Source: Clarkia xantiana subsp. parviflora | Taxonomy: Eukaryota; Streptophyta; Magnoliopsida; Myrtales; Onagraceae | Assembly (NCBI GenBank): GCA_036873135.1 | Contig: JAPTYO010000007.1 | Span: 59,692,383 to 59,756,382 of the forward strand | Reading direction: 5' to 3' | DNA length: 64,000 bases | Shown here: piece by piece, positions 43,364 through 55,229 of the stretch | Layout of the letters: each line of letters opens with the position of its first letter | How positions within the stretch are numbered: position 1 is the stretch's first letter | Made by a program: the position numbers and the translations under genes | Notes under the pieces: model-generated | The model's database searches: none | Seen by the model: the letters and a program-made list of their open reading frames with translations, nothing else | What the model was told of the DNA's origin: nothing

Positions 43364-44916
43364 TGTCAGACCTAAATCTAACCTACGGCGAATTACGTTT
43401 TGGAAACGTGGATTTTGAAAGAGTCGCCACTAGTTAAATAAGGTTAACTAGAATCCTAAATTAGCTAAGCAAATAATGGATTAATCACCTAGACATAAAG
43501 TCGGTCTACGATCAGAAATTCGAGTTCGGGGGTTCTATTACGAATTAAAAATATAAATTTTTAACTACGCCATTTTGGTACTCAATTTACTTTATTTGCC
43601 ATGTTTATTATATCTAATTACAATTAACTTATCCAAATATTCTAACTAACATATATAGTAATATATATCAGTTATAAATAAATAAATAAAATCAAATAAA
43701 AATTGATTATAAAGCAACCAATTTCTTGGACTTATAGGTGACCCACTACTGCGATACATATATATATAACTTAGGCAACGGGTTTTGGTCCCGTTATTCG
43801 GAGGTTCGAAACATAAAAATCAAAACATAACATAATGATTAAAATGAAACTGACCAAAGTTAAAAAACTTTAATAAATAAACAAATAATATAATGAAATT
43901 AGATACCTGTGATATTATCTCACCGATACAGTAACAGAGACGAATTAGATGATGATGATTGCACAGGAGACTGAGGATGTTGGGTGGTGATTGCGTGGTC
44001 AAATGTGGAGCGAAACAAACTGGCGATGGATCAGAAGCGGGTGAACGTCGGAGTAGTAAGGGGTGGTCTACGACGACTATATGATGGTCAGATTCAGGCT
44101 ACTTCGGGTGGCTGAGAAGGATGGTGGAGAACGGTGCGGGTCTGTTGGCGATGTGGCTAGGCTGCAGTGAGCGGGGAGCCACACTGGAGAGACGACGTCG
44201 GACTCACCAGATGGTCACCGACAGGAGCGGTTCTGGCGGGGTCTGGGTGGAGCAGCGGCTTCTTCCGGGACAGGGAGAGCTAGCCCGAGCGAAGACGACC
44301 GTCGTGACTGGCCGGACTTGGAAGTGATGTCGGGATGGTGGCCGAAACACGTCGTCTTCGGTGGCGAGATGGTGGTCGGAGCTAGGCGGGGCTAGGACGG
44401 AAGGAGTCTGAAGTAACAACAGAGAGAGAAAAGGAATAGAGATAGAAAAAGAAAGAAAATAATTTATTTATTTTTTGCACGGTTTCGATAAAAAGTAAAT
44501 TTTTTATTGTTGGTGTTTTTCTGTCTGTTTACAATGTAGAACTGGACCCCTATTTATACTAAAAACCTAGCCTAGATTACAGATAAAACATAAATAAAAA
44601 ATGCTAACAGATAATTAGCTTATAGATAATTCCTAGGGATATATATCTCAACAGATAATTACATTTAAATAAAAGATAATATTTGTAGAAAAATACCTTA
44701 CAGATAACTCTCTAAAAATAAAAAACACTAATTATTTTATATATATTTTTTAATATTCCGAAAATATTGAATATATTCAAAATATTTTAAAATATATTTA
44801 TAATAATTTCCTAATATGCACTTAAGCATTTCTTGGAGACTTCGTGGCTTGACGCGTCCAGAATTGACGTATTATGTGTAACGTCGTTACGTCCGGGTCA
44901 AAATCAAGTGTTTAAA
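43364..44916 (-). repeat. 3' LTR of element D
   Basis: About 1,553 bp, TGTCAGACC to agtgtttaaa. The first ~200 bp are the family's conserved edge (agtcgccactagttaa). It has a TATA box (minus, ctatttatactaaaaacc near 44551) and GA-rich sequence near 44420. The GC-rich part around 44000-44400 is also the target of element B in the other LTR. Confidence 0.8.
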
Positions 44917-45129
44917 ATTTGCCCCTCTTTGGACGGATTTCCGTAGAACGTGTTCGAAGGGGTTTGTCCAAAGACAAAGAAACACTGATTTTGACCAGAA
45001 AGTACATCCTCTTCCAATTCTTCGAAGTCTTCAAGGTGGCTCACATGCTTATTCTGGTGCGGAAAAGTAGAACCTTGGTCGGCAGTGCCCCTGTTGGCGG
45101 TGCCTCCGTTGACGGTGTAGAAAGTAAAA

Positions 45130-46560
45130 CCTTTAGTGATGAGTGGTAACGAAAGACCTCTACGTCAGATGGTACCAACAAAACCTCTGGTGACGCCTCT
45201 GGTGGCGAGTGGTAACAGAAGACCTCTACGTCAGACCATACCGGAAAACATCTGGTGATATCTCTGGTGGCGGAAGACCTCTACGTCGGACCGTACCAGA
45301 GAACCCTTGGTGATGCCACTAGCGGCGAATGGTAACGAAAGACCTCTACGTCAGACCGTACCGGAAAACCTCTGGTAATATCTATGGTGGCGGAGGACCT
45401 CTACGTCAGACCGTACATGAGAACCCTTGGTGATGCCTCTAGCGGCGAGTGGTAACGAAAGACCTCTACGTCAGACCGTACCGGAAAACCTCTGGTGATA
45501 TCTCTGGTGGCGGTATACCTTTAGGTCACACCGTACCGGAGACCCTTTGGTGATGCCTCTAGCGGCGAGTGGTAACGGAAGACCTCTACATCAGACCTTA
45601 CCGGAAAACTTCTGGTGGTATCTTTGGTGGCGGAAGACCTCTACGTCAGACCGTACCAAGGAAGCCCTTGGTGATGCCCCTAGTGGCGAATGGTAACGGA
45701 AGACCTCTACGTCAGACCGTACTGGAAAACTTCTGGTGATATCTCTGGTGGCGGAGAACCTCTACGTCACATACTGAAGAACCCTTGTTGATGCCTCTAT
45801 GGCGAGTCGTAACGGAAGACCCCTACGTCAGACCGTACCGGAAAACTTCTGGTGATATCTTCGGTGGCGGAAGACCTCTAGATCGGACCGTACCGGAGAA
45901 CCCCTTGGTGATGCCCCTAGTGGCGAATGGTAACGGAATACCTCTACGTCAGACCTTACCGGAAAACCTCTGGTGATATCTCTGATGGCGGAGAACCTCT
46001 ACGTCAGACCGTACCGAAGAACCCTTGGTGATGCCTCTAGCGGCGAGTGGTAATGGAAGACCTCTACGTCAGACCGTACTGGAAAACCTATGGTGATATC
46101 TCTGGTGGCGGAATACCTCTACGTCAGTCTGTACCGGAGACCCCTTGGTGATGCCTCTAGCGGCGAGTGGTAACGGAAGACTTCTACGTCAGACCGTACC
46201 GGAAAACCTCTGGTGATATCTCAGGTGGCGGAAGACCTCTACGTCAGACCGTACCGGAGACCCTTTGGTGATGCCTCTAGTGGCGAGTGATAACGGAAGA
46301 CCTCTACGTCAGACCGTATCAGAAAACCTCTGGTGTATCTCTGGTGGCGGAAAACCTCTACGTCAGACCGTGCCAGAGAACCCTTGGTGATGCCTCTAGC
46401 GGCGAGTGGTAACGGAAGACCTCTACGTCAAACCGTACCAGAAAACCTCTGGTGATATCTCTGGTAGTGGAAGACCTCTACGTCAGATTGTACCGGAGAC
46501 TTTTTGGTGATGCCTCTAGCGGTTAGTGGTAATGGAAGACCTCTACGTCGGACCGTACCG
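45130..46560. repeat. 120 bp tandem repeats in element D
   Basis: About twelve units of gacctctacgtcagaccgta, ccggaaaacctctggtgata, tctctggtggcgg, a second gacctctacgtcagaccg half, then cccttggtgatgcctctagc and ggcgagtggtaacg. The ggcgagtggtaac marker recurs about every 120 bases. Each unit is two related ~60 bp halves. Related in words to the 66 bp subrepeats of J (gcctctggtggcgag...gtaacgga), so both come from one ancestral repeat. Confidence 0.9.
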
Positions 46561-47903
46561 GAAAACCTCAGATGGTGCCTTTGGTGGCAATGACTAAAAC
46601 ATCGTCTTGAGTTGATCCCTGGATTGGCATTGCAACTAGCAGCATAATCACAAAGCTGCTGGAGACCATCTGAAGTGGTGCCTGGACTGGCATGGCGACT
46701 GGGATATCTCCAATTGTGTTACGCCATAGAAAATACTCGTACAATCTGTTCATGAAATATGTATCCCTAATTTTTGCCTAAATTGTGCATAGTGCGACAT
46801 CTTAGCGAGAGTATTTGTAGCCGTTTAGAGGGTGGATGTGACGCTTTCTTCACCGCCTTCAATGTTGCGAGAGCTCTTTTGATTTGTAGTCATTTGGAGG
46901 GTGGCTGTGGCTCTTTCATTTATTTCCCACCGTCGATGTTCCGGGAGCGCTCTTTTGATTTGTAGCCATTTTAAGGGTGGCTGTTGCCCTTTCAAATGAT
47001 TTCCCGGCCTCACAAAATTCACGAGTATACTCTTTATATGTAGCCATTTTGAGGGTGGCTATGGCCATTTCAAAAATCTCCCATCCTCTCAGGGTTCGGG
47101 GATCACTCTTTGTAGGTAGCCATTTTAGGGGTGGTTGTGGCCCTTTCACTCATTTCCCGCCTTCAATGTTGCGAAAGTGCTCTATATATGTAGCCATTTG
47201 AAGGGTGGCTGTGGCACTTTATTTTGTAGTCGTTTTAGGGACGACTGTGGCCTTTTTTTATTTTCCCTCCCTCACAGGATTCGCGGAGTCACTCTTTTAC
47301 CTGTAGCCGTTTGGAGGGTGGCTATGGTCTTTTCACTTATTCTCCGCTTATGTTGTTGCGGGAGCGCTCTTTATCTGTAGCCATTTGAAGGGTGGCTGTG
47401 GCCCTTTCTTTATAGTCATTTTAGGGATATATGTGACCCTTTTATTTGTAGTTGATTTAGGAACAACTGTGACCCTTTTATTGCCTCACTGCTCTCACAA
47501 AAATGAACGCTCTCATTATTTTTTTATACTCGATTAAAGGGCGGCTGTGACCCTAAAGAAAAATGAATTTTTTTTTCCAGCTCACCTTTTTCCATGACTG
47601 CCCCTACGGGTTTTCAATCATGTCCCTTTCCCTAACTTTTGCCTAGGTCGCCTTTACAGGTTTTCTACCTAGCGCGATTTTTTTTTCTTTGCCTTTTTGC
47701 TTTTTTTTCAACTTTTTTTTTTTGCTCTTTTTTTTTAGAAAATTTACCGAAAATAATCAACAACAATTATTTACATGCCCATAGTGGCAGATTGAAAATT
47801 TCTAATCCAAAACATCTTCTAGAGAAGGACTCAATTGATTGAGTCAAAATACGTCGGTCGTGTCAACGCCCTGGATGGACTCTACGACCAATGGATGACA
47901 TAC

Positions 47904-47919
47904 GACCTAGTCGCCAAAT
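47904..47919 (-). other. Degraded primer binding site of element D
   Basis: Minus strand ATTTGGCGACTAGGTC after the LTR edge. Ten bases match the H site (TTTGGTGACTCTGCTGGGGA) with one change, then it diverges. Confidence 0.5.
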
Positions 47920-48560
47920 TGTCAGACCTAAATCTAACCTACGGCGAATTACGTTTTGGCAACGTGGATTTTGAAAAAGTCGCAACTAGTTAATTAAGGC
48001 TAACTAGAATCCTAAATTAGCTAAGCGAATAATGGATTAATCACCTAGGCATAAAATCGGTCTACGATCAGAAATTCGAGTTCGGGAGTTCTATTACGAA
48101 TTAAAAAATATAAATTTTAAGTACGCCCTTTTGGTACTCAATTTACTTTATTTGCCATGTTTATTATATCTAATTACAATTAACTTATCCAAATATTCTA
48201 ACTAACACATATAGTAATATATACTTATAAATAAATAAAAATCAAATAATAATTAATTATAAAGCTACCAATTTCCTGGACTTATAGGTGACCCACTACT
48301 GCGATACAAATATATATATATAACTTAAATATAAAAATCAAAACACAACATGATGATTAAAATGAAACGGACAAAAGTTAAAAAACATAAATAAATAAAC
48401 AAATAAGATAATGAAATTAGATACCTGTGATATTATCTCACCGATACAGTAACAGAGACGGATTAGATGATGATGATTGCGCAGGAGACTGAGGATGTTG
48501 GGTGGTGACTGCGTGGTCAAATGTGGAGCGAAACAAACTGGCGATGGATCAGAAGGGGGT
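47920..48560 (-). repeat. 5' LTR of element D, left part (continues at 59715)
   Basis: 641 bp from TGTCAGACC to the insertion of B, matching 43364-44033. The last five bases ggggt are the left target duplication of B (cgggt in the intact LTR at 44038-44042). Confidence 0.85.
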
Positions 48561-48738
48561 TGTTGGATCACGGTGGAACTCCGGTACGGTCTTTGACGGC
48601 AGCTCCTTCGCTCCACGCAATCCTGCAAGAGGGGATAGACCGGGCGGTGACCCAGAATCCCTCTCCGATGCTCAAATGAGTATCTCGTACGGACTGGCAA
48701 GCAGTAATCTCCAGTAATCTATTTTCAACGTAATCGAT

Positions 48739-48782
48739 CTGAGGTGACCTCTTGCCCTTTTATAGGCGAAGAGGTACCTCAG
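48739..48782 (-). promoter_or_regulatory. LTR TATA box inside an inverted repeat (element B)
   Basis: Arms ctgaggtgacctcttgcc and ggcgaagaggtacctcag pair nearly fully around TATAAAAG on the minus strand. The 5' LTR has the same at about 59177-59220. Confidence 0.6.
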
Positions 48783-48813
48783 TTACCTGGTGAACCGTTG
48801 GGGGTGGTTAGCC

Positions 48814-48957
48814 CGTATCCCGCGTATCTCGGGTGTGATCCCGCCTATCTAGGCCATGATCTCGCTTATCTCGGCCACGCCCCGCGTATCTCGGCCGCGC
48901 TCCGTGTATCTTAACCACGTTCCGCGTATCTCGGCCACGCCCCGCGTATCTCGGCCT
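48814..48957 (-). promoter_or_regulatory. 20-21 bp U3 repeats (element B)
   Basis: Seven units of ccgcgtatctcggccacg type spaced 20-21 bases, just upstream of the TATA box on the minus strand; repeated in the 5' LTR at about 59251-59395. Equivalent to 8237-8362 in A. Confidence 0.5.
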
Positions 48958-49271
48958 TATCCTCTGATAATGAGTCCCGACTAACGTCGGGGACTCCAGA
49001 GTTATCTCGTTGTGTCACCGCTCGGGGCCCCTCGTCATCGTGACAGGGCCTATTGTTCTCAGGGATTCATCATCGGGGCCTACTCAGAGGCATCTCGTCG
49101 GGAGCGTTCAGCTCGCTTGTCAGGTCCGACTCTGTCGGGACCTCTCATCCTCGGACTCCCTTCGTCGGGATCCTTAGCCTGGGCCATCTTGGCCTTCGTT
49201 TAGGGCCCACCGGGCCTATTTGCCGTTTCCTCACCGTTAATAGGGCCTAACGGTTGTAGTCGAACCCATCA

Positions 49272-49283
49272 TTTGCCCCCAAG
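49272..49283 (-). other. Polypurine tract of element B
   Basis: Minus strand CTTGGGGGCAAA next to the TGATGGG start of the 3' LTR, identical to A. Confidence 0.85.
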
Positions 49284-49816
49284 ACATGAGGGACTTTAGT
49301 TCGTCGTGTCTTTTAACTCCCGACCTCTCGACATCGAAATCGGGGATCTTTCCCTTGGCATAGTCACTCAATACTAGTCTTCTCATTCACGTTTCCTCGA
49401 TGCCTTGTGGATAACTGCCAAATCCGAGGGGACTCCCCGGTTCCCCAGTCATTAAATGCAGCAGATAGTGAAGCGACGTGTTCGGCACTCGTGCCTGGTT
49501 TTTCGCGCCTGTTTTTTCTGAAAAGTGCTTTTCAGGCCGTTTCATCATTACGCCCGTTGCCATTCTGCACGTTCCATCTCAACGGTCCAGATTAGAACGC
49601 TTCAACTTCGACGACTCAGATCGAAGTGTCCCTTCCACTGTCCTCTTCGCCTATATAACCCTAACCGTGGGTGTTGGATCACTTTTACCGTCTTCGAATT
49701 TTCAGGAGTTCTCTACAACTTTTGCGAATTCAAGCTCTTGCGATTCCGAAGACCTTAGTGCTTTTCCGATCATCTTCCCGGCAACGCCCAGTTCATTCCT
49801 TCAACCTCCAATCGTC
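49284..49816 (+). promoter_or_regulatory. Promoter and leader of the opposite-strand gene (element B)
   Basis: TATATAA at 49652-49658 is ~160 bases before ATG 49817. This is the counterpart of the TATA box at 9184-9190 in A. Confidence 0.55.
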
Positions 49817-52501
49817 ATGTCTGGTAAGGATTTCTTCTTCGTTGCTTGCTCATCTTTTTGTTGTTTGCAGCTTTCCGAAAATCCCAATGTGCCTTCCTTG
49901 CCATTGCTACTTTTCAGACAGTGGATCTAGCTCTGAGGGAAGAAAGCCCTTCAACTTTGATTATGCTCTGAATGAAATATCCAGCACCGCTTATGATGCA
50001 GCTCTCCGGGAGGGATGCATCACTTCTACTTGGGAACCTCGTTTCTCGTATCCCTGGCCTCGCCCCTCGGGTAACCTTGAGGTTACTCGTCCCCGAAAAG
50101 GGGAGGTATTTGTCTCTACGGGGCAAGTATCAGCGGGGATTAGGTTCCCTTTCTGTAGCAGTTTGGTTGAGATGTGTCAGCATTATAAGACGCATCCGAC
50201 CACCTTCTCTCCCCACGCCATACGTCTGTGGAACGCCTTCCAGGTCCTCTGCTTCCGTCAGAAGTGGGTGTACAGCCTCAAGCTCTTCAAGACCTTCTAC
50301 GGGATGAAGTGCAACGAGGCGGGGGTTTCCGCCTTCTACCCCCGGATGCCGAAGTGGAACAAGACGCAACTCGGGTTGTGTAATTGGACCACTGACACCT
50401 GGAAGGTGGTCAAGGGTCGGGGACTCCTAGTCGACACGGGGTCCGACAACAGCGGATGGAAAAGGAGCTACTTCTTCATCCAAAATTTCCCGATCCCATG
50501 GCCCCGATGGGAGGTGGAAGCAGACTCTCCTCCTGCCTTCCACACCTATACTGACGAAGATTTCCAAACTCTTCAACTCATCCAGCTCTACCGATGGGGG
50601 GAGCCCTACACTCCCCTCGACGCCAATTCTCTCGTGGAGCGGGACCTGGTGAATGCCGGGATCCGACTCCTCGATATAATCTCCGGGGGGCAGCTTTTCG
50701 ACGGCCCCTCCAATATGGTTCCTTGGGTACATCTCTAACCCTTTTTCTTCTACTGTTTGCAGCTAATAAGGTATCCGTGCTGACCAATCTGTTCCTTAAG
50801 CAGGGGGAGACCGACGCTCTCCACCCTTCGCGGAAGAGGAAGTCCGCCAAGAAGGCTGCTGCTCCGTCGGGATCTCCTTCTGCGGAGCAGCCGAAGCGGA
50901 AGCGTGTGGAGGTGGACCAGCTCTTCGACGTCCAGAACGCTGAAGAAGGTAAAAAGATCCGTCTCGCTATTAAATCGTACAGGAGGATGGTCCCGAAGGA
51001 GTTGATTCCTTCAACCATGGAGGCCCACATTGCTGACGTCAAACGAGTCATTCGAGGGGAAATTCCTCGTGTCCTGAAGGCGAGCTACTACAATTACCAC
51101 GGGAAGGACCAATATGTCTCCCGACGTATTGTTTGGTGTAAGAATCCTGATGAACTCCCTGATTACATTTCTGAAGCCTCTCGTCCTCTAGGTGCAGGTC
51201 GCTCAGGAGCTCCATCGGGCGCTGAAGCTTCCGCGGGTGCACCACCCTCAACAGGGGCGCCTCCCTCAACTGGGGAGAAAACCCCGACCGGCGAACAATT
51301 TCGTCGGGTGGAAACCTTGGACTCCTCCGAGGAGACTGATGAGGGTGGCTCCCTTCGTCATCGTCGGCGGACGGGGCAGTCCCCCTTGAAACCAACCTCT
51401 CAGGGAGTGCCCCCTCATCTTCTCCGCAGCAGCGACAGCCGTCGCCCATCCACGACTTCACTCCTTCCCCCGCCCGGGTCGAGCCGGAGGCGCGCCCCTC
51501 CACGACTCGTGCTGGCCCTCCTCCTCTCCCTCTCGACGGGAGTTTCTACAGGGCCTTCGACCCCGCGCAGGTGGATGCTCCCTGGACCCCAATCCAAACA
51601 CTGCAAGGGGTCCAGCTTCGACAAGGGGATGCCCATGAAGAACTGGCTCTGCATCTGCTGGCAGGCTCGATCCTGCCCACCATGCGGTATCCGATTTCCC
51701 TGAATCGGAAGGCGATGCGTCGGGATGTTCGAGAGATGTCCCTGCGTCGGATAGAGGTAAAACTTCGCTTCTCCCTCTTCATTGGTAAGGCTGGTTGCTT
51801 GTTCATTAACACTTTTCTTTCTTCTATCGTAGGAGCTCGGGGACTTCAACCGTCTTTTTGGGTACCTCTTTGCCTATGATGAGTCCCGGGAGCGGGACCG
51901 GGCGACCATTGCCAAGCTTAAGGAGGATCTTGCGGCCTCCAAATCTTCGCGGGGGAAACTTGCCAAGGAACAGGCCATCCTCGACCGAAAGGTTCAGGAC
52001 CTCCAAAAGCAGGTTGGCGACTTCGAGGGGCTCCTGAAGCGGGAGCGACAGGAGCGGCAGACTGCTGAGGACAAGCTGGTCCTCGAGAAGAAGGCTCTGG
52101 AGGAGCAAGTCGCGGGGGTTCCCGCGCAGCTGGTCGCGGCCGAGGTCAAGGGCCGGGAGGATTATCGGAGGTCTGAAGACTTCCAGGCTGATGCTGTGAA
52201 GTTCTTCGGCGCGGAGGTGGAGAACACTTTCTTCAATGCGGTTGAGGAGCTCCACCTGGAGTATGGCGACGCCATCAACTTCGACAAGTCTCCTTCTCTC
52301 GATCCCTTCGCGAAGAAATACTTTGCTCTTTCGGAGGAGAGTGATGGGGGGAGTACTCCCGCAATTGTCGAAGACGCAGCAGAGCTTCCAAGTGTTGATG
52401 CCCCGATAGTCGATCCTCCCGCGGCCGACCCTGTGGAGCCTTCTGCCACCGACCTCGTGGACCCAGCTCCCGCGGATGCCGCTGACAGGGACCAAGCCTA
52501 A
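49817..52501 (+). pseudogene. Opposite-strand multi-exon gene of element B (Transposase_28-like)
   Basis: Exon 1 is ATGTCTG (49817-49823), 94-base intron to ttttcag at 49917, exon 2 from 49918 (MSDSGSSSEGRKPF...), with GEVFVSTGQVSAGIRFPFC and HAIRLWNAFQVLC, intact to SNMVPW near 50726. Exon 3 from 50763 has a basic stretch (SRKRKSAKKAA, a possible nuclear signal) and VIRGEIPRVLKASYYN; exon end 51756, 76-base intron, last exon 51833-52501 with a long coiled coil (KLAKEQAILDRKVQDLQKQV) and acidic Pro/Ala tail ending DRDQA. Visible damage: one frameshift near 51400. The exon 2/3 boundary is unresolved: the nearest GT gives a 36-base intron out of phase. Same start, exon 1 length and last-exon position as in A. 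Confidence 0.72.
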
Positions 52502-53349
52502 CTGCTTATCTTTAAAGTCCTTGTATTTTCCTCGCTTTTGTAATCCTCGGGCCTTTGAGCCCTTATCAATTATCAGACTTTCTTAGTTCCGATTTTTTCG
52601 ATGCACTTCTCCAAGTGGCTTTACTATACTTGCTTAGGTCGATACTTCGACACTTAAGACATTCTCGTACATCACTCAAGACGATTTACTAACTTGCACC
52701 ACCTAAGGTGACTTACCATCATGCACCACTTAAGGCGACTTTTCAATACTTATAATAAATCCAAAAAACATGCATCACTTAAGACGACTTAATCTCGTGC
52801 GTCACTTAAGACGACTTTTCAATACTTAGAATAAATCTAAGAATCATGCATCACTCAAGACGACTTTTTCGTGCATCACTTAAGACGACTTAATTCTTAT
52901 GCACCACTCAAGGCGACTTGGTATCGTGCACCACCTAAGGCGACTTTTCAGTACTTAGAATAAATCTAAGAATCGCGCACCACTTAAGGCGACTTTTCTC
53001 GTGCACCACTCAAGGCGACTTGGTATCGTGCACCACCTAAGGCGACTTTATAATGCTTAGAGTAAATCTAAGAATCGCGCACCACTTAAGGCGACTTTTC
53101 TCGTGCACCACTCAAGGCGACTTGGTATCGTGCACCACCTAAGGCGACTTTATAATGCTTAGAGTAAATCTAAGAACAATTCTGATCGGAAGCAACCTCT
53201 TTATTTATTGATGGCACAAAATTGGCTTACATCGAATTTAAACGATAAACAGCATACACCACGGTTTTACATCGGGCACCACTTAATGCGACTTTCATCG
53301 GGCACCACTTAAGGCGACTTTCATCGGGCACCACTTAAGGCGACTTTCA
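52502..53349. repeat. Tandem-repeat spacer between converging genes (element B)
   Basis: Short units caccacttaaggcgactt with variants, organised into ~100 bp composite units (gtgcaccacctaaggcgact then taatgcttagagtaaatcta, 52780-53180), ending with cgggcaccacttaaggcgac repeats beside the pol stop. Same place and core words (cacttaagg) as the A spacer. Confidence 0.85.
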
Positions 53350-54560
53350 TCAAGCATGGTGTTTCTTCAAGTGTTCGCCACTAAAAGAATGCTTCAATAC
53401 TCTGCCATCGAGGTCTTCCAATTTGTACGCATTTGGAGCTGGCATCCCCACGACCTTATAAGGTCCTTCCCATTTTGGTGACATCTTGTTGATTCGATCC
53501 AAAAGGGTAAACTCGTTGCGACGCCAAACTAGCTCCCCGACGAAGAACTGTCGGGACTTAACTCGCCGATTGTAATACCTGGCCGTCGCCAAACGCATTC
53601 GAGCTTGGACTTCATCGGCTTCCCGCCTCTTCTCTTCGAGCAAGTCCAAGTCCAGACGTCTTATCTCATCATTCGTCAGAGGCTCGTAATATCTCATCTG
53701 ATGGGACGCCACAGCTACTTCCACGGGGGCGACAGCCTCCGTGCCATAAACGAGGCCAAACGGAGTCTCCCCCGTTGATCGTTTGGGTGTCGTTCTAACA
53801 GCCCAAAACACGTTTTTCAGTTCGTTCAGCCACTTGCCCTTCAAGGCATAGACCCTCTTCTTCAGGCCATCCATCACGATTTTGTTGGCTGATTCCACCT
53901 GGCCATTAGTGTGAGCGTGGCGCACGGAAGCTGTCCGATGCTCGATGTTCAACTCCTCCAGATACTCCCTCACCTGAGAGCCGTTAAACGGTGGACCATT
54001 GTAGCTGATCACCACCTTAGGAATCCCGTATCTGGTCACAATATGGGTCTGGAGGAACTTGACGATCTGGTTCCCCGTCGTTCTGGCCAACGCCTTTGCC
54101 TCTATCCATTTTGAAAAATAATTGATAGCTACAAGTAAATACTTACATTGACCTTGTGCTTGTGGAAGAGGTCCCACCAAGTCGATGCCCCATTGCGCGA
54201 AGGGCCAAGCACTCTTGATGGATGTCAGATTGGCGGTCGGAGCCATGATGCTCGGGGCGTACCTCTGGCACGCGTCACAGGATCGGACCAACGCCGTCGC
54301 TTCCTTGCTCATCGTAGGCCAATAATAGCCCAAGTTCAGCACTTTCTTCATAATGGATCTGGCCCCTTCATGACAAGCCGCGACCCCTTTATGCACCTCT
54401 TTCAGGATTCGATTTGTGTCGGGCTCTGCCACACACTTCAAGTACGGAGTCGAGAACCAGCCCTTCTTGTATAGCTGATTGTCCAGCATCACGTAGTTAG
54501 CCGCGATCCGACGTATCCTATCGGCTACTACTTTATCATCGGGGACTGTCCCCGTAGTCA
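53350..54560 (-). pseudogene. Integrase of element B, catalytic Asp replaced
   Basis: Zinc finger (EVHKGVAACHEG ... CDACQRY), core WGIDLVGPLP, then VVISYNGPPFNG where element A and the family have ISDNGPPF: Tyr codon at 54001-54003. NGQVESANK retains the Glu. C-terminal WEGPYKVVGM (GPY/F) and no chromodomain. Loss of the second Asp of the DDE triad should inactivate the enzyme; since this copy did integrate, the change came later or the enzyme was supplied in trans. Confidence 0.9.
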
Positions 54561-54699
54561 GGTATGCGACTATCGGGGTCATCCAAGTGGGCTCCTCCTC
54601 CGATCTTGCCTCAATGGCACACACCTGTGTCGGGTCGGTGGTCGATAAGATCACCTTCTCCAAGAAGTGCACCTTCCGATTTTCTTCCAAGGGTGCCCC

Positions 54700-55071
54700 C
54701 AGGGCAAATTTGCTCAAGGCGTCTGCCTCTACGTTTTCCTCCCTCGGGATTGCCTCGATGTCGAAGCTTTTAAAGCTCTCCTTCAAGGTTTGTACCTCGT
54801 GTAGATACTTCTTCATTATCGGGCTCCTCGCTTCGTATCGCCCTTGAACCTGGTTTACGATTAAAGCTGCGTCACACTTCACTCTCAAGTGATCGACTCC
54901 AGTGCCTTTAGCAATTTTCAGGCCCGTGATAAGAGCCTCATACTCCGCTTCGTTGTTTGTGGCCTTGAATGTTAAAGCCAAGGCGTATCGGAGCGGCTCA
55001 CCTCCACCCGGTGGTATCAACAGAAAGCCTGCTCCTGATCCGTCCGAACTCGAGGAGCCATCTGTGTACAT
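54700..55071 (-). pseudogene. Second (archaeal-type) RNase H of element B
   Basis: MYTDGSSSSDGSGAGFLL, ATNNEAEYEALITGLK and NVEADALSKFA supply the Asp, Glu and Asp expected for an active RNase H. It is cut from the preceding frame by the frameshift near 55085. Confidence 0.85.
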
Positions 55072-55229
55072 TTCCCAGGTATTTTTCCTCGTTTGGCTGT
55101 TCTGATTGCTCTGCCCTCTCTGGTTGTTCTTCTGTCGGGACCTCCATGGTTGCCCCCTCTACAGGGCCCGTTTCTTCTAGATCGGGGGCTGTAGATTCTG
55201 CTATGAAATCCGCCAATGCCTGGCCCTTA

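Larger units (their letters stand above)
44917..47919 (-). mobile_element. Element D internal region
   Basis: Polypurine-type segment (tttgcccctctttgg, 44918-44932), 120 bp repeats (45130-46560), a ~63 bp repeat remnant (46560-46690), gtagccattt-ggtggctgtggccc repeats (46815-47470, at least nine copies), then a short stretch ending in a primer site remnant. No gag or pol trace. Confidence 0.75.
48561..49271 (-). repeat. 3' LTR of element B
   Basis: 711 bp, minus strand TGATGGGTTCGAC...GTGATCCAACA. TATAAAA (minus) at 48764-48758 within an inverted repeat (48739-48782); 20-21 bp tatctcgg repeats at 48814-48957. Same design as A's LTR but mostly different sequence. Confidence 0.95.

Noticed and set aside
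44121..44327. 68-codon ORF in the LTR of D (also 59796-59999)
   Set aside because: Present in both LTRs simply because the LTR is duplicated; Gly/Arg-rich with no recognisable domain.
50727..50762. 36-base intron between exons 2 and 3 of the opposite-strand gene in B (40 bases in A)
   Set aside because: Shorter than plant introns usually are and it does not restore the frame; the acceptor looks real but the donor is not determined.
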